Shown here in pieces: positions 32,972 through 42,900 of a stretch of 64,000 nucleotides of DNA. Numbering within the stretch: position 1 is the stretch's first letter; each line of letters opens with the position of its first letter. Location: NCBI RefSeq assembly GCF_000829455.1, contig NZ_JXAK01000001.1, positions 124,001-188,000 on the forward strand, in the 5' to 3' direction. This DNA comes from Gordoniibacillus kamchatkensis. Lineage in GTDB: Bacteria > Bacillota > Bacilli > Paenibacillales > NBRC-103111. Position numbers and translations under genes: made by a program. A model generated the notes under the pieces. It did no database searches, was not told the DNA's origin, and saw only the letters and a program-made list of their open reading frames with translations.

Positions 32972-34630
32972 TTACTCGTTACTTGTTACCCGGAAAATTT
33001 CCGATAAGGTAGTGAGACCCGCGGCCGCTTTCTCCAGCCCGTCTTTCAGAATCGGCACCATCCCTTTACGCAACGCGTGATGCAAATATTCGTTGTCGGG
33101 CCGCTTTTGCAAAATCATGGAACGCAAAACGTCGTCAACCAGTAAAACTTCGTGGATGGCCAGCCTTCCTTTATAACCGCTGCGCCCGCATTCTCTGCAT
33201 CCGTTCCCTTTGCGCAAGGTCCCGGCTTCGATGCCATGAGCCCGCAGCAGCGTTTGTTCTTCAATCGTGGGCGAATCGTCGCAAGCGCAGTGAGGACAAA
33301 CTTTGCGGACTAATCTTTGTGCGACGATGCAATGTACTGAGGATGAGACGAGAAACGGTTCCACTCCCATATCGATCAATCGTGTCAACGCGTTAACGGC
33401 GCTGTTCGTATGCAGCGTGCTGAGCACCAGATGGCCGGTCATCGCCGCCCTGACGGCAATTTCCGCCGTTTCGGAATCCCGGATTTCGCCTACCATCACG
33501 ATATTGGGATCCTGGCGCAATATGGCCCGCAGACCTTTGGCGAAAGTGAGATCAGTCGCCGCATTGACCTGGACCTGATTGATGCCGGATAACTGGTATT
33601 CTACCGGATCTTCTACGGTGATGATGTTAACTTCGTCGCTGTTCAGGCGCGATAGCGCCGAATATAGCGTCGTTGTTTTTCCGCTCCCGGTAGGCCCCGT
33701 AATTAAAACGACGCCGTGCGGTCGGCTGATGCCCTTCACGAATTTTTGCAAATTCGATTCGGAAAATCCGAGTTTCTCGATCTCGGTAAGCGAATTGCCC
33801 AGATCGAGAATCCGCATGACCACTTTCTCGCCGTGAATCGTCGGCAACGTGGAAATCCGGATGTCGACGCGGCGAAACTCGATGTCCATCTGCACGCGCC
33901 CGTCCTGGGGGAGCCTTCGTTCGGCGACGTTCAAGTTGCCCATAATTTTGATTCTCGCAACGATGACGCTCTGCATGTGAAGCGGAAGCGACCTTTCGGT
34001 TCTCATCATGCCGTCCACCCGATAGCGGATACTTAAACCGTCTTCCTGCGGATCGATATGGATGTCGCTTGCCCCCATATGTACTGCCTGCAGGATGATT
34101 TGGTTCACCGTTTTCACGACGGGCGAATCTTCTTCTTCCGGCTCGTCCAGCGGCTCCGCCCATTCCTTCGCCTGCAAATTTTCCATGATTTGCGCGACGG
34201 ATTCCTGAAGGCTGTAATGGCGTTTGATGGCACGCAGCAGCTCGTCCTTGGAGGCAATAACCGGCTCAATGCGATATCCGGTATTCATGCGCAGTTCGTC
34301 GATCGCAAAATAATCGAGCGGATCGGCCATCGCCACGACCAGCTTATTGCCCTCCGTTCGGACCGGCAGCACTTGGTGCCGTTCCGCGAGATGCTCCGAA
34401 ACGATATTGACTACTTTCGTGTCGATTTTATGCCGGTAAAGCTGGATATGCGGGATGCCCAGCTGCAGGCTAAGCGTTTCAATCAGTTGCTGCTCCGTGA
34501 TGAAGCCGCGGGCAATCAATACGTCGCCAAGGCGCATGCCGTATTCGCGCTGTTCCTTCAACGAAATCTGCAGCTGTTCGTCTGTAATCAGGCCGGCTTC
34601 TACAAGCAGATCCCCGATTTTTTTGCGCAC
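32972..34630 (-). CDS. pilB: Type IV pilus assembly ATPase PilB
   Basis: The 552-residue protein has an N-terminal MshEN domain (about 1-140), a Walker A GPTGSGKTTTLYSALSRL near residue 315, Asp and His boxes, Walker B-like GEIRDSETAEIAVRAAMTGH, and a zinc-binding tetra-cysteine region (CPHCACDD and CRECGRSGYKGR, about 445-495). It hexamerises in the cytoplasm to drive pilus extension. GTG start after GGGGTGAG. No retraction ATPase (PilT) gene is seen in this window. Confidence 0.94.
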   Translation of the reverse strand: MRKKIGDLLVEAGLITDEQLQISLKEQREYGMRLGDVLIARGFITEQQLIETLSLQLGIPHIQLYRHKIDTKVVNIVSEHLAERHQVLPVRTEGNKLVVAMADPLDYFAIDELRMNTGYRIEPVIASKDELLRAIKRHYSLQESVAQIMENLQAKEWAEPLDEPEEEDSPVVKTVNQIILQAVHMGASDIHIDPQEDGLSIRYRVDGMMRTERSLPLHMQSVIVARIKIMGNLNVAERRLPQDGRVQMDIEFRRVDIRISTLPTIHGEKVVMRILDLGNSLTEIEKLGFSESNLQKFVKGISRPHGVVLITGPTGSGKTTTLYSALSRLNSDEVNIITVEDPVEYQLSGINQVQVNAATDLTFAKGLRAILRQDPNIVMVGEIRDSETAEIAVRAAMTGHLVLSTLHTNSAVNALTRLIDMGVEPFLVSSSVHCIVAQRLVRKVCPHCACDDSPTIEEQTLLRAHGIEAGTLRKGNGCRECGRSGYKGRLAIHEVLLVDDVLRSMILQKRPDNEYLHHALRKGMVPILKDGLEKAAAGLTTLSEIFRVTSNE

Positions 34631-34713
34631 GGCCTGCGCTCACCCCCCCGGCTGCATCTGTCAAATAGGACTTACAGTTCATACTGCTGCGTCTAACTGA
34701 GACTATATTCCTA

Positions 34714-34743
34714 ATTTAACCATATCAGCATAACATCGGTCAA
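34714..34743 (-). promoter_or_regulatory. Probable promoter of the pilus operon
   Basis: On the minus strand TTGACC and TTAAAT are 18 bases apart, about 85 bases upstream of pilB. It lies in an AT-rich gap right after the upstream gene. Confidence 0.5.
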
Positions 34744-34779
34744 TTCAAATGTTTGCAACGATTACGTAATATTTTTTTC

Positions 34780-35403
34780 TCACTGCACCATCACCTTGCC
34801 CTTAAGCTCCTCATACGCTTCCTTAAGCCACGGATGTACAACTTTCAGCGTCTCTCTTCGTTCCCATAAGTAATTGATGTAGGCAAATGCACCGTGGGCC
34901 GGCGACTTGTCCAGGCTTCGCAGAAGCTCCCGAATGTACGGCGGTTCCCCCGATTGATCCCACGCAATTTTATCCGCCACAAACAATACTTGGTCCAGCA
35001 ATGTCGAACCGCGCCTCAACGTCGTGTGGCAACCGACCGCATCCAATATTTCCGTATCCGTGATGCGGAAAATATCCCGCGCCATCGCTTTCGATATTTT
35101 CTGGTGAATAATCATCGGAAAAGCTTCTTCCTCCGGTAAAACTTCAATCTCCAGTTCTCTCGCCACAGCTATCCGCTCGTGATTCGGAAAAACAGCGCTA
35201 ATATCGTGCAGCCATCCCGCCGTTTCCGCAGCGTCGGCGTCGGCATGAAACAGGATTGCCACCCTTCTCGCTTCGTTACCTACGTCGATGCAATGCCCGG
35301 CCGTCTTCGGGCAGTTATTTGCGGTCAGAAACAAGCGAATATCGCTTTTCAGGTTTCCTGTGAATGGCACGTCCCTTGTAAGCTGTTTCAGGATTGGATG
35401 CAT
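34780..35403 (-). CDS. yqeK: HD-domain hydrolase, YqeK-like (Ap4A hydrolase family)
   Basis: The 207-residue protein has HD-domain metal ligands in NEARRVAILFHADADAAETAGWLHDIS (short motifs HADAD and WLHDIS) and DAVGCHTTLRRGSTLLDQVL, the layout of YqeK proteins that cleave symmetrical Ap4A. Unlike most yqeK genes it is not next to nadD or rsfS. The C-terminal 70 bases of this gene have a 96% identical copy near 43.14 kb. A different HD phosphohydrolase role is possible. Confidence 0.75.
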   Translation of the reverse strand: MHPILKQLTRDVPFTGNLKSDIRLFLTANNCPKTAGHCIDVGNEARRVAILFHADADAAETAGWLHDISAVFPNHERIAVARELEIEVLPEEEAFPMIIHQKISKAMARDIFRITDTEILDAVGCHTTLRRGSTLLDQVLFVADKIAWDQSGEPPYIRELLRSLDKSPAHGAFAYINYLWERRETLKVVHPWLKEAYEELKGKVMVQ

Positions 35404-35430
35404 GGCCCGCCTCGTTCCCTTCCGTTATAG

Positions 35431-35575
35431 GTTATAGCGTCCTGGCCCTGTTCAAATATTCCGCATAATGGTTGATCAGCACTTGCTTCTGCTGCGTTAT
35501 TTACTCCCTGCTCCGTCAAACGATAGGTATAGCATCTTCCCGTATAATCCGAACGTTATAACCTATTCGCGAAGC
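35431..35575 (-). pseudogene. Relic of a winged-helix regulator C-terminus
   Basis: Two minus-strand frames give DYTGRCYTYRLTEQGV and then, after a shift, TQQKQVLINHYAEYLNRART followed by a stop. YRLTEQG is the usual end of a winged-helix wing in PadR/MarR/HxlR-type regulators. No N-terminal half is present. Too short for a family call. Confidence 0.4.
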
Positions 35576-35636
35576 ACGACTATAATCCCTGTCTATCCTC
35601 TCTCACGGAGGACGGAGCACGGAGCCGGATGCACGC

Positions 35637-35668
35637 AAAAAACCGGCTCCTGTCGTACAGGAACCGGC
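35637..35668 (-). terminator. Terminator after the second DinB gene
   Basis: CCGGTTCCTG-TACGA-CAGGAGCCGG followed by TTTTTT on the minus strand. Confidence 0.9.
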
Positions 35669-35698
35669 GAATGCCACTTCATATAGTCCTTGTATCAC

Positions 35699-36193
35699 TT
35701 ACTGAAAATAAGGCTCCATCTCGCGGTCGAAGCGGATTTGTTTGGCGAGGCTCGAAATGATCCCCAGATGCAGCGCCTCGTGAATGAAGGCAAAGCCGAA
35801 CACTTCTTCAGCCGTTGCAAACGCCAGATTGCCCATGGCAAACGGGGGATTTAACGTTTTGGCGAGCGATTCCGGAGAAATTTTCGCCAGGCTTTCAAAT
35901 TGAGCAGACAGCTGCTCCAGCAGCGCTTCCTTGGACGGCGGCGTTACTTGCCAATCGGCTGGCTTCGTTCCTGTAACGAACAATGAATTGTAGTCGTCCG
36001 GCAGCCGGTAATCGAGCGGTACGGCCGAAGACAAAAACCAATTCAGCATCGTCACCTGATGGCCGATATTCCAACGGATCGTATTGTTGGAGCCGCCCGG
36101 CTGCACATCAAACCATTCTTCCGGGATGGCGCTGACAGAACCGATAACGAGCTGACGTACCGTTAATGCGACTTGGATACTGGACTTAGACAT
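35699..36193 (-). CDS. DinB family protein
   Basis: The 164-residue protein (MSKSSIQVALTVRQLVIGSV) has the DinB four-helix layout with metal-ligand histidines in TIRWNIGHQVTMLNWFL and FGFAFIHEALHLGIISSLAK. The ATG at 36191-36193 follows GGAGGAGA. It is unrelated in sequence detail to the DinB protein at 10.7 kb. Possible roles are thiol-dependent transferase or stress protein. Confidence 0.82.
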   Translation of the reverse strand: MSKSSIQVALTVRQLVIGSVSAIPEEWFDVQPGGSNNTIRWNIGHQVTMLNWFLSSAVPLDYRLPDDYNSLFVTGTKPADWQVTPPSKEALLEQLSAQFESLAKISPESLAKTLNPPFAMGNLAFATAEEVFGFAFIHEALHLGIISSLAKQIRFDREMEPYFQ

Positions 36194-36335
36194 GCGGATC
36201 TCCTCCAAAGTTCAATTTTGCTTGCTTCTCGCAGGTTCATCCTACCTCCCGGATTACTGCCATACCCACACATTTTACTGCCGTTTCCTGCCAATATCGC
36301 AAATCGGCACCTTCTGGCAGCGAAAAGCGCCCGGA

Positions 36336-36380
36336 CAAAAAGCGGGCCATTACCGCCGCTGCGTACAGTAATGGCCTGCT
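36336..36380 (-). terminator. Terminator-like hairpin with no obvious upstream gene
   Basis: AGCAGGCCATTAC pairs with GTAATGGCCCGCT, followed by TTTTTGT on the minus strand. Only the divergent membrane-protein gene lies behind it, so it may be left from a lost gene or stop antisense transcription. Confidence 0.55.
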
Positions 36381-36423
36381 TGTTTCGCCCAAGTTCAATG
36401 AGATACAATGAGGTGTGAATAGA

Positions 36424-37848
36424 ATGGAAGCCCCATCCAATTGGCAATTGGGGGAGGAAGGGAGCACTGCGGGGTTGTTAGCCGTTCAATTGTTTTTTTG
36501 GGGATTTGTGTGCTGGCTTGGTTTATACATGATTTATCGGGAAGCCAGGAACTTGCGAGTACTGCTGTCGGGACTTTGTATGCTTGCATGCGCGGCCGGC
36601 ATGGCAGCCGATCTTTTATTCGGTTATTGTTACGATTTGCCGTCAGGGGGCAACCTTCTCCGCTTGCAAGATTACGCTTACTACTTGTCGCTGGCAGGCT
36701 GGTATGGAGCATTGCTGAGCGGCTCTGCTGAAAGCGGCTCCCCTCGCCGGGTATCGTGGCGGGTCCTTTGGAGCTTCGGGCTGCCTCTTGTAACTATCCT
36801 CAGCGGTCTCGGATGGATGCTGACGCAGGATCCGGACAAGTATGCCGCCGCTTTTCACGCGGTAGTACTGATTTCGCTGCTCTTTATTGCGGCAGGATCG
36901 ATCCGGGAAGTACGGTTTCACCAAGCGGGAATCGGCATACCGGGTTGTTTCATTCTGTTCATGCCGCTTATTGTATACACCGGTTTTGTCACCGCTTCGT
37001 TCGCCTGGCCTTTCGGCTCCTTGCATCGCTTGCAGTTTTTTCTCTACGGCTTAAGCCTGATTCCTTCAGCCATCCGACTGATGATCGGAGAAATCAGGAA
37101 GCAAGGGGAGTCGTGGCTTCCCGACTTTTTTCGTTCGCTCGATTACTCGCTGTTTTTCACCTTGTTGTTTTCCGGACAAGTGGCAGTGGCGATTATATGG
37201 GGCGGCGAACTGAACTTCAGGACGCTCCTGCTGCTAATGGCCAGCGTGGCCATCTCTATCGCTTTTCAGGTGTACAGCTATCCGATCCGATCCTTGCTGG
37301 ACAACATTGCGTTTGCGACTTTTCCTAATTTGCTGAACAGACGTGCGGAGCTGCGAATCGTGGAAATCGCCCAAGTCCGGATCGATGAAGAAACGGCGCC
37401 CGAGCAAATTAGCGACGAAGAGCTGTTTCAATACATTCGGCGAGCCCTCAGCCATCTGGGTAATTTACAGAAGCTGGCGTCCAATCCGCTCACCCGTCTA
37501 ACCGTCATTGAGCGCAGGCTCAAAGAGCGCGGCGCGCCCGACGGAGTGCTCGAACGCGCGGTAGAATTGAAAAATTTGCTGACCGAAACCATTTTGCAGA
37601 TGAAGCCGAATCCGGACAAACTGTTTGACACGGCGGACGATTGGCGCTTTTTCAACGCCTTGTACTTTCCTTACGTCATCGGGATAAAGCCTTACAGTAT
37701 CCGTTATGCGGATGAGAGATTGGACGCCCACGCCAAACATGCCCTCGATTGGTTTCGGACCTGTGTCCCCGAGCGGACTTGCTACAACTGGCAAAACGCC
37801 GGCGCGCGCCTCATTTCACTTCATATCAAGGAGAAGATTGCCTTGTAA
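36424..37848 (+). CDS. Multi-pass membrane protein with cytoplasmic C-terminal domain, unrecognised
   Basis: The 474-residue protein has about eight to nine hydrophobic helices in residues 15-310 (LLAVQLFFWGFVCWLGLYMI, LLLMASVAISIAFQVYSYPI), then a soluble region (about 315-474) with RIVEIAQVRIDEETAPEQIS, two helical stretches and ADDWRFFNALYFPYVIGIKP. The ATG follows GAGGTG by eight bases; a GTG three codons upstream lies in that site. The topology resembles a sensor or a regulatory membrane protein, and it is near a two-component system. Part of its C-terminal coding sequence is copied at 43.25 kb. I cannot name a family. Confidence 0.7.
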   Translation: MEAPSNWQLGEEGSTAGLLAVQLFFWGFVCWLGLYMIYREARNLRVLLSGLCMLACAAGMAADLLFGYCYDLPSGGNLLRLQDYAYYLSLAGWYGALLSGSAESGSPRRVSWRVLWSFGLPLVTILSGLGWMLTQDPDKYAAAFHAVVLISLLFIAAGSIREVRFHQAGIGIPGCFILFMPLIVYTGFVTASFAWPFGSLHRLQFFLYGLSLIPSAIRLMIGEIRKQGESWLPDFFRSLDYSLFFTLLFSGQVAVAIIWGGELNFRTLLLLMASVAISIAFQVYSYPIRSLLDNIAFATFPNLLNRRAELRIVEIAQVRIDEETAPEQISDEELFQYIRRALSHLGNLQKLASNPLTRLTVIERRLKERGAPDGVLERAVELKNLLTETILQMKPNPDKLFDTADDWRFFNALYFPYVIGIKPYSIRYADERLDAHAKHALDWFRTCVPERTCYNWQNAGARLISLHIKEKIAL

Positions 37849-38132
37849 GCGAGCAGGAAGGGGCGGCTAGCCCCCGTCCTCTCACAACACCTGGGATGCG
37901 GATCCGCACTAGGCGTTTCCAAAAGGTTGACAAAGCTCCAAATAACGAGAAAGCAGACTTTTCAGCCCTTTCGCTACCAGTAGGGACGCCATAATTCCGG
38001 CAACATTCGAGCGCCCGAAACGTACCCGCAATGTTGCGCCATCGCATCCTGGTACGGCTGTCGAATGGAGACAGCCAGGTCCACTTGGGCGGCGTGACCG
38101 TCCCGTACGGCGTCGGCTGTTCGGGATTTGCG
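37849..38132. other. Intergenic sequence with coding-like minus-strand frame
   Basis: About 284 bases between convergent genes. The minus strand keeps an open frame with plausible text (RNIAGTFRALECCRNYGVPT, then ERAEKSAFSLFGALSTFWKR) but no start or ribosome site, so it looks like a gene relic or repeat element. No terminator was identified. Confidence 0.4.
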
Positions 38133-38498
38133 TTACCCTTCAGAGCATATGGGTTTACCCAGAACTTCCGCCAGACGTTCCTTGACAACAGGCTTCAGCA
38201 AATATCCGGCAAACTTGGGGCGCTCTCCTTCATGCAAATACTTCTGGCTGGCAGTGACAAAAACGATGCTGGCGTCCGGACACCGTTCCCGAAGTAAGGT
38301 GGCGCCGACCAATCCGTTAATCCCGGGCATTTCAACGTCGAGGAAAATTAGATCGGGATTGAGTTCGTCCGCTTTATCGAGCGCTGCCGATACGTGTGTA
38401 AACTTGCCCAGAACCGCCACTCCACCGATTTCCCGCAACAGGATTTCCAAAACTTCCGAAGCCATGTCTTCATCGTCGATCAAAACTGCTCTGCGCAC
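38133..38498 (-). CDS. Single-domain response regulator (receiver only)
   Basis: From the GTG at 38496-38498 (after GGGAGGG) the protein has 121 residues, all one receiver domain: RRAVLIDDEDMASEVLEILL (acidic pair), DLIFLDVEMPGINGLVGATL (phospho-acceptor Asp), and GYLLKPVVKERLAEVLGKP (Lys). It is about half identical to the receiver of the next gene upstream but lacks any output domain. The frame stays open 90 codons further upstream, but a promoter -10 box sits at that end and no ribosome site exists, so the short form is preferred. Confidence 0.75.
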   Translation of the reverse strand: MRRAVLIDDEDMASEVLEILLREIGGVAVLGKFTHVSAALDKADELNPDLIFLDVEMPGINGLVGATLLRERCPDASIVFVTASQKYLHEGERPKFAGYLLKPVVKERLAEVLGKPICSEG

Positions 38499-38779
38499 TG
38501 AGCCCTCCCCGGTCAGGTTCCATATCTTACAAACGATGATCCTAGCCCCGCTGTCCGAAACCCTGGCGTTCTGACGATAATTGCCGTAAATTCCGCGCTT
38601 GTAATCGCATTTATCGAGCTCGTACTGCTTGTTGTTCATTCCGTTCACGGCCAGACACTGCGCCAATTCGCCGATGCTTGTAATGGGCGAATAGCCCGAG
38701 ACATCATCATATGTTTGAACATTGCGATGATAGCCTCCCCTCCGGTCAACGGAAATTTCGGCCATCAATTTTTGCACTC

Positions 38780-38788
38780 ATTATATCA
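38780..38788 (-). promoter_or_regulatory. Extended -10 promoter before the single-domain regulator
   Basis: The minus strand reads TGATATAAT: a perfect -10 with an extended TGn. The leader to the GTG start would be about 270 bases, unusually long, and has open coding potential. Confidence 0.5.
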
Positions 38789-38820
38789 GACCGTCTATGA
38801 ACATATTCTGAACAAATAAA

Positions 38821-38850
38821 GGAACCGCGAAATTTGTCCTTCGCGATTCC
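38821..38850 (-). terminator. Terminator after the SARP-type response regulator
   Basis: GGAATCGCGAA pairs with TTCGCGGTTCC on the minus strand, followed by TTTATTTGTT. Confidence 0.75.
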
Positions 38851-38946
38851 CCATGGACTGCTCGCATTGCTCCCCGGCTCGGTTCGACCGTTATCCGATC
38901 GTCCCCCGCCTAGGCGGTTCAACCAGTCGGCCGCCGTGACGTTCCG

Positions 38947-39957
38947 CTAATTCCCCAAATGCTGCTTCAGGCGATCATAGTGCTTCTCCTGGTAAGGCTC
39001 CAGTTCGATCAGCTTCCGCAGCAGTCTTTCCCTGACCGAACCGGAAGCTCCTTCCAACGCCTGTTCGAGACATTGGACATACGTGGTCCGGATATCGTAT
39101 ATCCGGCTATTCGCCCACTCGTAATGCTCGATCTCCAAATAGTCGCCTCGGTAAAGAGCGAACAGTTCTTCCGCATCTCCCGGCTGACATCCTTTTTTCA
39201 TCAATTGTTCCAATCGCTCATAATCGCTCGCTATCCGTTCTGTACGCATCCAATAACGTTCATCGCCGAACACGACCATATCGGGGCATCCGGCGGATTT
39301 CAGCGCCTTGCGCAAATTGTACAATGTCGTATGGAACAACGTTTGGGCGCGGTCCGGAGCCGTATCCGGCCATAAATGATCGATAAGATGGTAGCGATAA
39401 ACGGGGGTGCCGCCATGATGCCATAAATAGGCGAACATTTCCTTCGTTTTCTTCGTCCGCCACGTAATCAAACGGCCATCGGCGTTATACAATTCCATGC
39501 TTCCCAGCACTTTCAGCGACAGCTTCCCGCTCCCCGCATGACCGGCATCTTTACCGTCCTTGCCAGGCAGCTCGCCGTTTCGCTTCGCGTCTCTCGCGTG
39601 CAGGTACACGTAACGGGATACTGCTTTGGCCAGCCGATCTTTGGCAACCGGTTTGAGAAGGTATCCGATCGCATTTGCCTCGAACGCTTCTACAGCGTAT
39701 TGATGATGCGCGGTCACATAAATAATCTCTGCGGCAGAACATTGGGCCAACAGGGACTCAGCGGCCTCCAGGCCGTTTGTCCCCGGCATCTCGATATCGA
39801 GAAAGATCAGATCGGGCTGCAAGTCTGCGCACTGTTCCAACGCTTCGGAAATGCCCAGGAATTTGCCGACAACCGTCACTCCGCCGATCTCGAGCAGCAA
39901 AATTTCCAACACGGCAAGGGCCAATTCCTCATCGTCGATCAATATCGCTCTCAGCAT
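38947..39957 (-). CDS. Response regulator with SARP/BTAD-type output
   Basis: The 336-residue protein has a receiver (1-120: [53 protein letters not shown]), a winged-helix domain (about 150-230: [40 protein letters not shown]) and a bacterial transcriptional activation helical domain (about 240-336). The ATG follows GGAGGAGAAC and overlaps the kinase gene by 29 bases, so they form one operon. It is the likely transcriptional output of the hybrid kinase. Confidence 0.9.
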   Translation of the reverse strand: MLRAILIDDEELALAVLEILLLEIGGVTVVGKFLGISEALEQCADLQPDLIFLDIEMPGTNGLEAAESLLAQCSAAEIIYVTAHHQYAVEAFEANAIGYLLKPVAKDRLAKAVSRYVYLHARDAKRNGELPGKDGKDAGHAGSGKLSLKVLGSMELYNADGRLITWRTKKTKEMFAYLWHHGGTPVYRYHLIDHLWPDTAPDRAQTLFHTTLYNLRKALKSAGCPDMVVFGDERYWMRTERIASDYERLEQLMKKGCQPGDAEELFALYRGDYLEIEHYEWANSRIYDIRTTYVQCLEQALEGASGSVRERLLRKLIELEPYQEKHYDRLKQHLGN

Positions 39958-42900
39958 CGTTCTCCTCCGTCAGACGAAAAGTAATTTGCGTTCCTTGGCC
40001 CGATCGGCTGCGAATAGCCAACTTCCGCCCATACATCATTTGCAGTCGGCGATTCACATTGTCGACCCCGATTCCGGCGGCTTGTCCGTTTTCCAACACG
40101 GACAATTTCTGTTCATCCATGCCGACACCGTCGTCCTCTACGACAATATCCACACCGTTGTCCCCGCGCCGAACAATAATGTCCACGGTGCCGCCTTCAG
40201 GCTTCGGCCCGATTCCATGACGCACTGCATTCTCGACAAGCGGCTGCAAGGTGAGCGGAGGGAGCATGCTATGTACTCCCTCATCGATAGCGTAACGTAC
40301 CCGAAGCCGATTGCCGAAACGCAGCTGTTCAATTGCGAGGTATGCTTTGACCAGCTCCAACTCCCGTTCCAGAGGCACGGTTTCGCTCCGGAAGGCGAAA
40401 GTGAATTTCGCACGGAGATAGGTCGTCAAATGATGGATCGTTTCTCTGAGCTTGCTCATATCCTTGTAACTGAGGCCAACCAAAGCGTTCAAGCTGTTAT
40501 ACAGAAAGTGAGGCGTAATCTGCGCCTGCAAAAAGTCCATTTCCCTGCGCACCGCGTGCTCGGAAGAGCTTTTCATCGCCAGCAGCGATTGCACTCTTGC
40601 CTTAAGTTCCGCCAGCTCGAAAGGCTTCTGCAAAATATCGTTCGCTCCGGCCGCGAAGGCCGCCACGATATCGCCCGTCTGTCCCGAGGCGGTCAACATC
40701 AGCACCGGAAGCTCGGCCAATCCGTGCAACGACCTGATTTCCCGGCATACGTCCAAGCCGGAAACGCTAGGCATCATCAAATCGAGCAGAACCAAATCGG
40801 GCTTCGGCATACGAGTCAACGCCGCCAGCGCTTCTTCACCGCCTCCCACCGCCGTATAAGCATACTTCATGGAAGATATCGCATCCATTGCGACTTTCAA
40901 GTTGGAAAGCTCGTCGTCGACGATCAGAATGTGGTAAGGCACCATTTGATCGGCCGCCGCCACGCGCGAAGAAGAAAATACGGTCGGCTCCGCCCGGCGG
41001 CTGGACGTTGCTGCGGCCTCGTTCGCCGCTTCCCGCGCAATCGGCAAGGTGAACGTAAAGCGGGAACCCCGCCCTACCTCGGATTCCACCTCCAGGCTGC
41101 CTCCCTGCAATTCAACAAGTTCCTTCGAGATGCTGAGGCCGAGCCCGATGCCGTCGCGCGAACCCGCCCCTTCTTCGCCGTATTGAAAGAACGGCCGAAA
41201 CAGATGGATCAACGCCTCCGGCGGTATGCCTTTCCCCGTATCGGCAATAGTGACGGCTAATGCGTTCCCTTGCCTTTCCGCCGATATGGTCACTGTCCCC
41301 CGATCCGTATACTTGAGCCCGTTCTCCAATAAATTGTGCAAAATTTGCCGCACACGATTTTCATCGGCTTCTACAAGGGGTAGCGAGGCCGGCAGCTCGT
41401 TTACAAGCTGAACTTCCCTTTTGATCGGCTCGATCGATAACGTTTCGATCACGAAGCGAGTCGACATGTTGATGTCCACAGGCTTTGTCTGAATGGAAAG
41501 TTGACCGTGACGGATCCGATTCATATCAAGAATATCGTGGACTAGTCCGGCGAGCCTCCGCCCGATCAGATGAAGCAGCCGGATATTTTCGCGATGCTCC
41601 GGGGGCAGAGGCTTTTCCCGGTTGTCCAGCAGCGCTTGCGATAAATTGATGATGCCGTGCAGCGGGGTACGCAGCTCGTGCGACGTCTTGGCCAGAAACT
41701 CGTCCTTTTGGCGATCGTAAACGAGAAGTTGATTGGCTAATCGCTCGCTCCGCTCAACCGCCTCGCGTATCCGCTCCGACATAAGAAACGACTGCGACAA
41801 CACGAGAAGCAGCGGCGTGACGATCATATAATACGGATTGTCAAGCGCCAGCATGTAGCGAGTGTGGGCATAAATCCAGCTGACGACAAGGAAGAAAACG
41901 CCCAGCAAAATATAATAGACGTGAATACCGCGGTGCCGGCCGCGGAATATGCAAACAAAAATGAAGGAAAGAGCAAGGATCTGCAAAACCATCCCCGGCC
42001 AATAAGTATCGAGCAAATAATCGTTCGGGATGACGGCCAGCATGGCAAGAAATGCGTATGAAACCTGACGCAGCCGCTTAAAAAATACGCTGTCCTTCTC
42101 GCCCAAGTACAGGTACACATACAGGACAAAAAACATCATAGAGAAGCCGGGCAGGATAAAGATCATTTTCTGCAGCCACAGAAAGGAAAGAGACGGCCAA
42201 TAAGTCGACATGACAATTTCATTGTCGATGCTAAAGAACAGCCCCATTGTCAAACAGAACAAACTGAATAATACCAGATAAGGTTCCTTCCGCCATCGTT
42301 TGAACATGCCGGCGAAATAAACCGCGAACACGAGCATCGTCGTGATCACAATCATATCGGCCAAACGGGCGTCGTCGCGCCTGGCCAATACGTCCCCCGT
42401 CAAACCAAATTCCGGCGCTTGCACCAATCCGCCAGCCAAGTATCGAAAGCTGGCCACCTGAATGATAATCTCTACTGTACTTGACTCCACTTTGGCGGAA
42501 CCAAAAAACGGAACGTTGCTGGGAACAAATCGGTCCGCTGCCAAGTCCGGCCGCCCGTTGCCGCCGAGATCCGCCCCTCCCATGTAAATGTGGCTCGACA
42601 TGCGGATCTTCTTTCCTCTAAGACTGTAAAGAGCAGGTTCATTCGTTTGAATACGCAGACGATACGTGCCCGCGCCAAATCCGCTGCCAGAGAACGCAAG
42701 GCCCTTCCAATTTCCGGGAACCCGGACGATTCGGCGCTCTGTTTGCAGCTTTTCCCCGCCGGCAAGGAAATCGCGGGGGCTCAGCAGCTTGTTTTCGTAA
42801 AACTCCCATTCTCCTCGCAGCGGAATGATGCCCTGTTTCGCGAAATTCCACTGTCTCGCATCCAGCATTCCTCCCCGCGCCTCCGGGTATTGGGCCGATG

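Larger units (their letters stand above)
35404..35698. other. Intergenic region holding a regulator relic
   Basis: About 295 bases without an intact gene. It contains the regulator remnant at 35431-35575 and the DinB terminator at 35637-35668. Confidence 0.5.

Noticed and set aside
39851-41260. Plus-strand open frame of 469 codons
   Set aside because: Opposite the hybrid kinase; composition and lack of a ribosome site mark it as a shadow.
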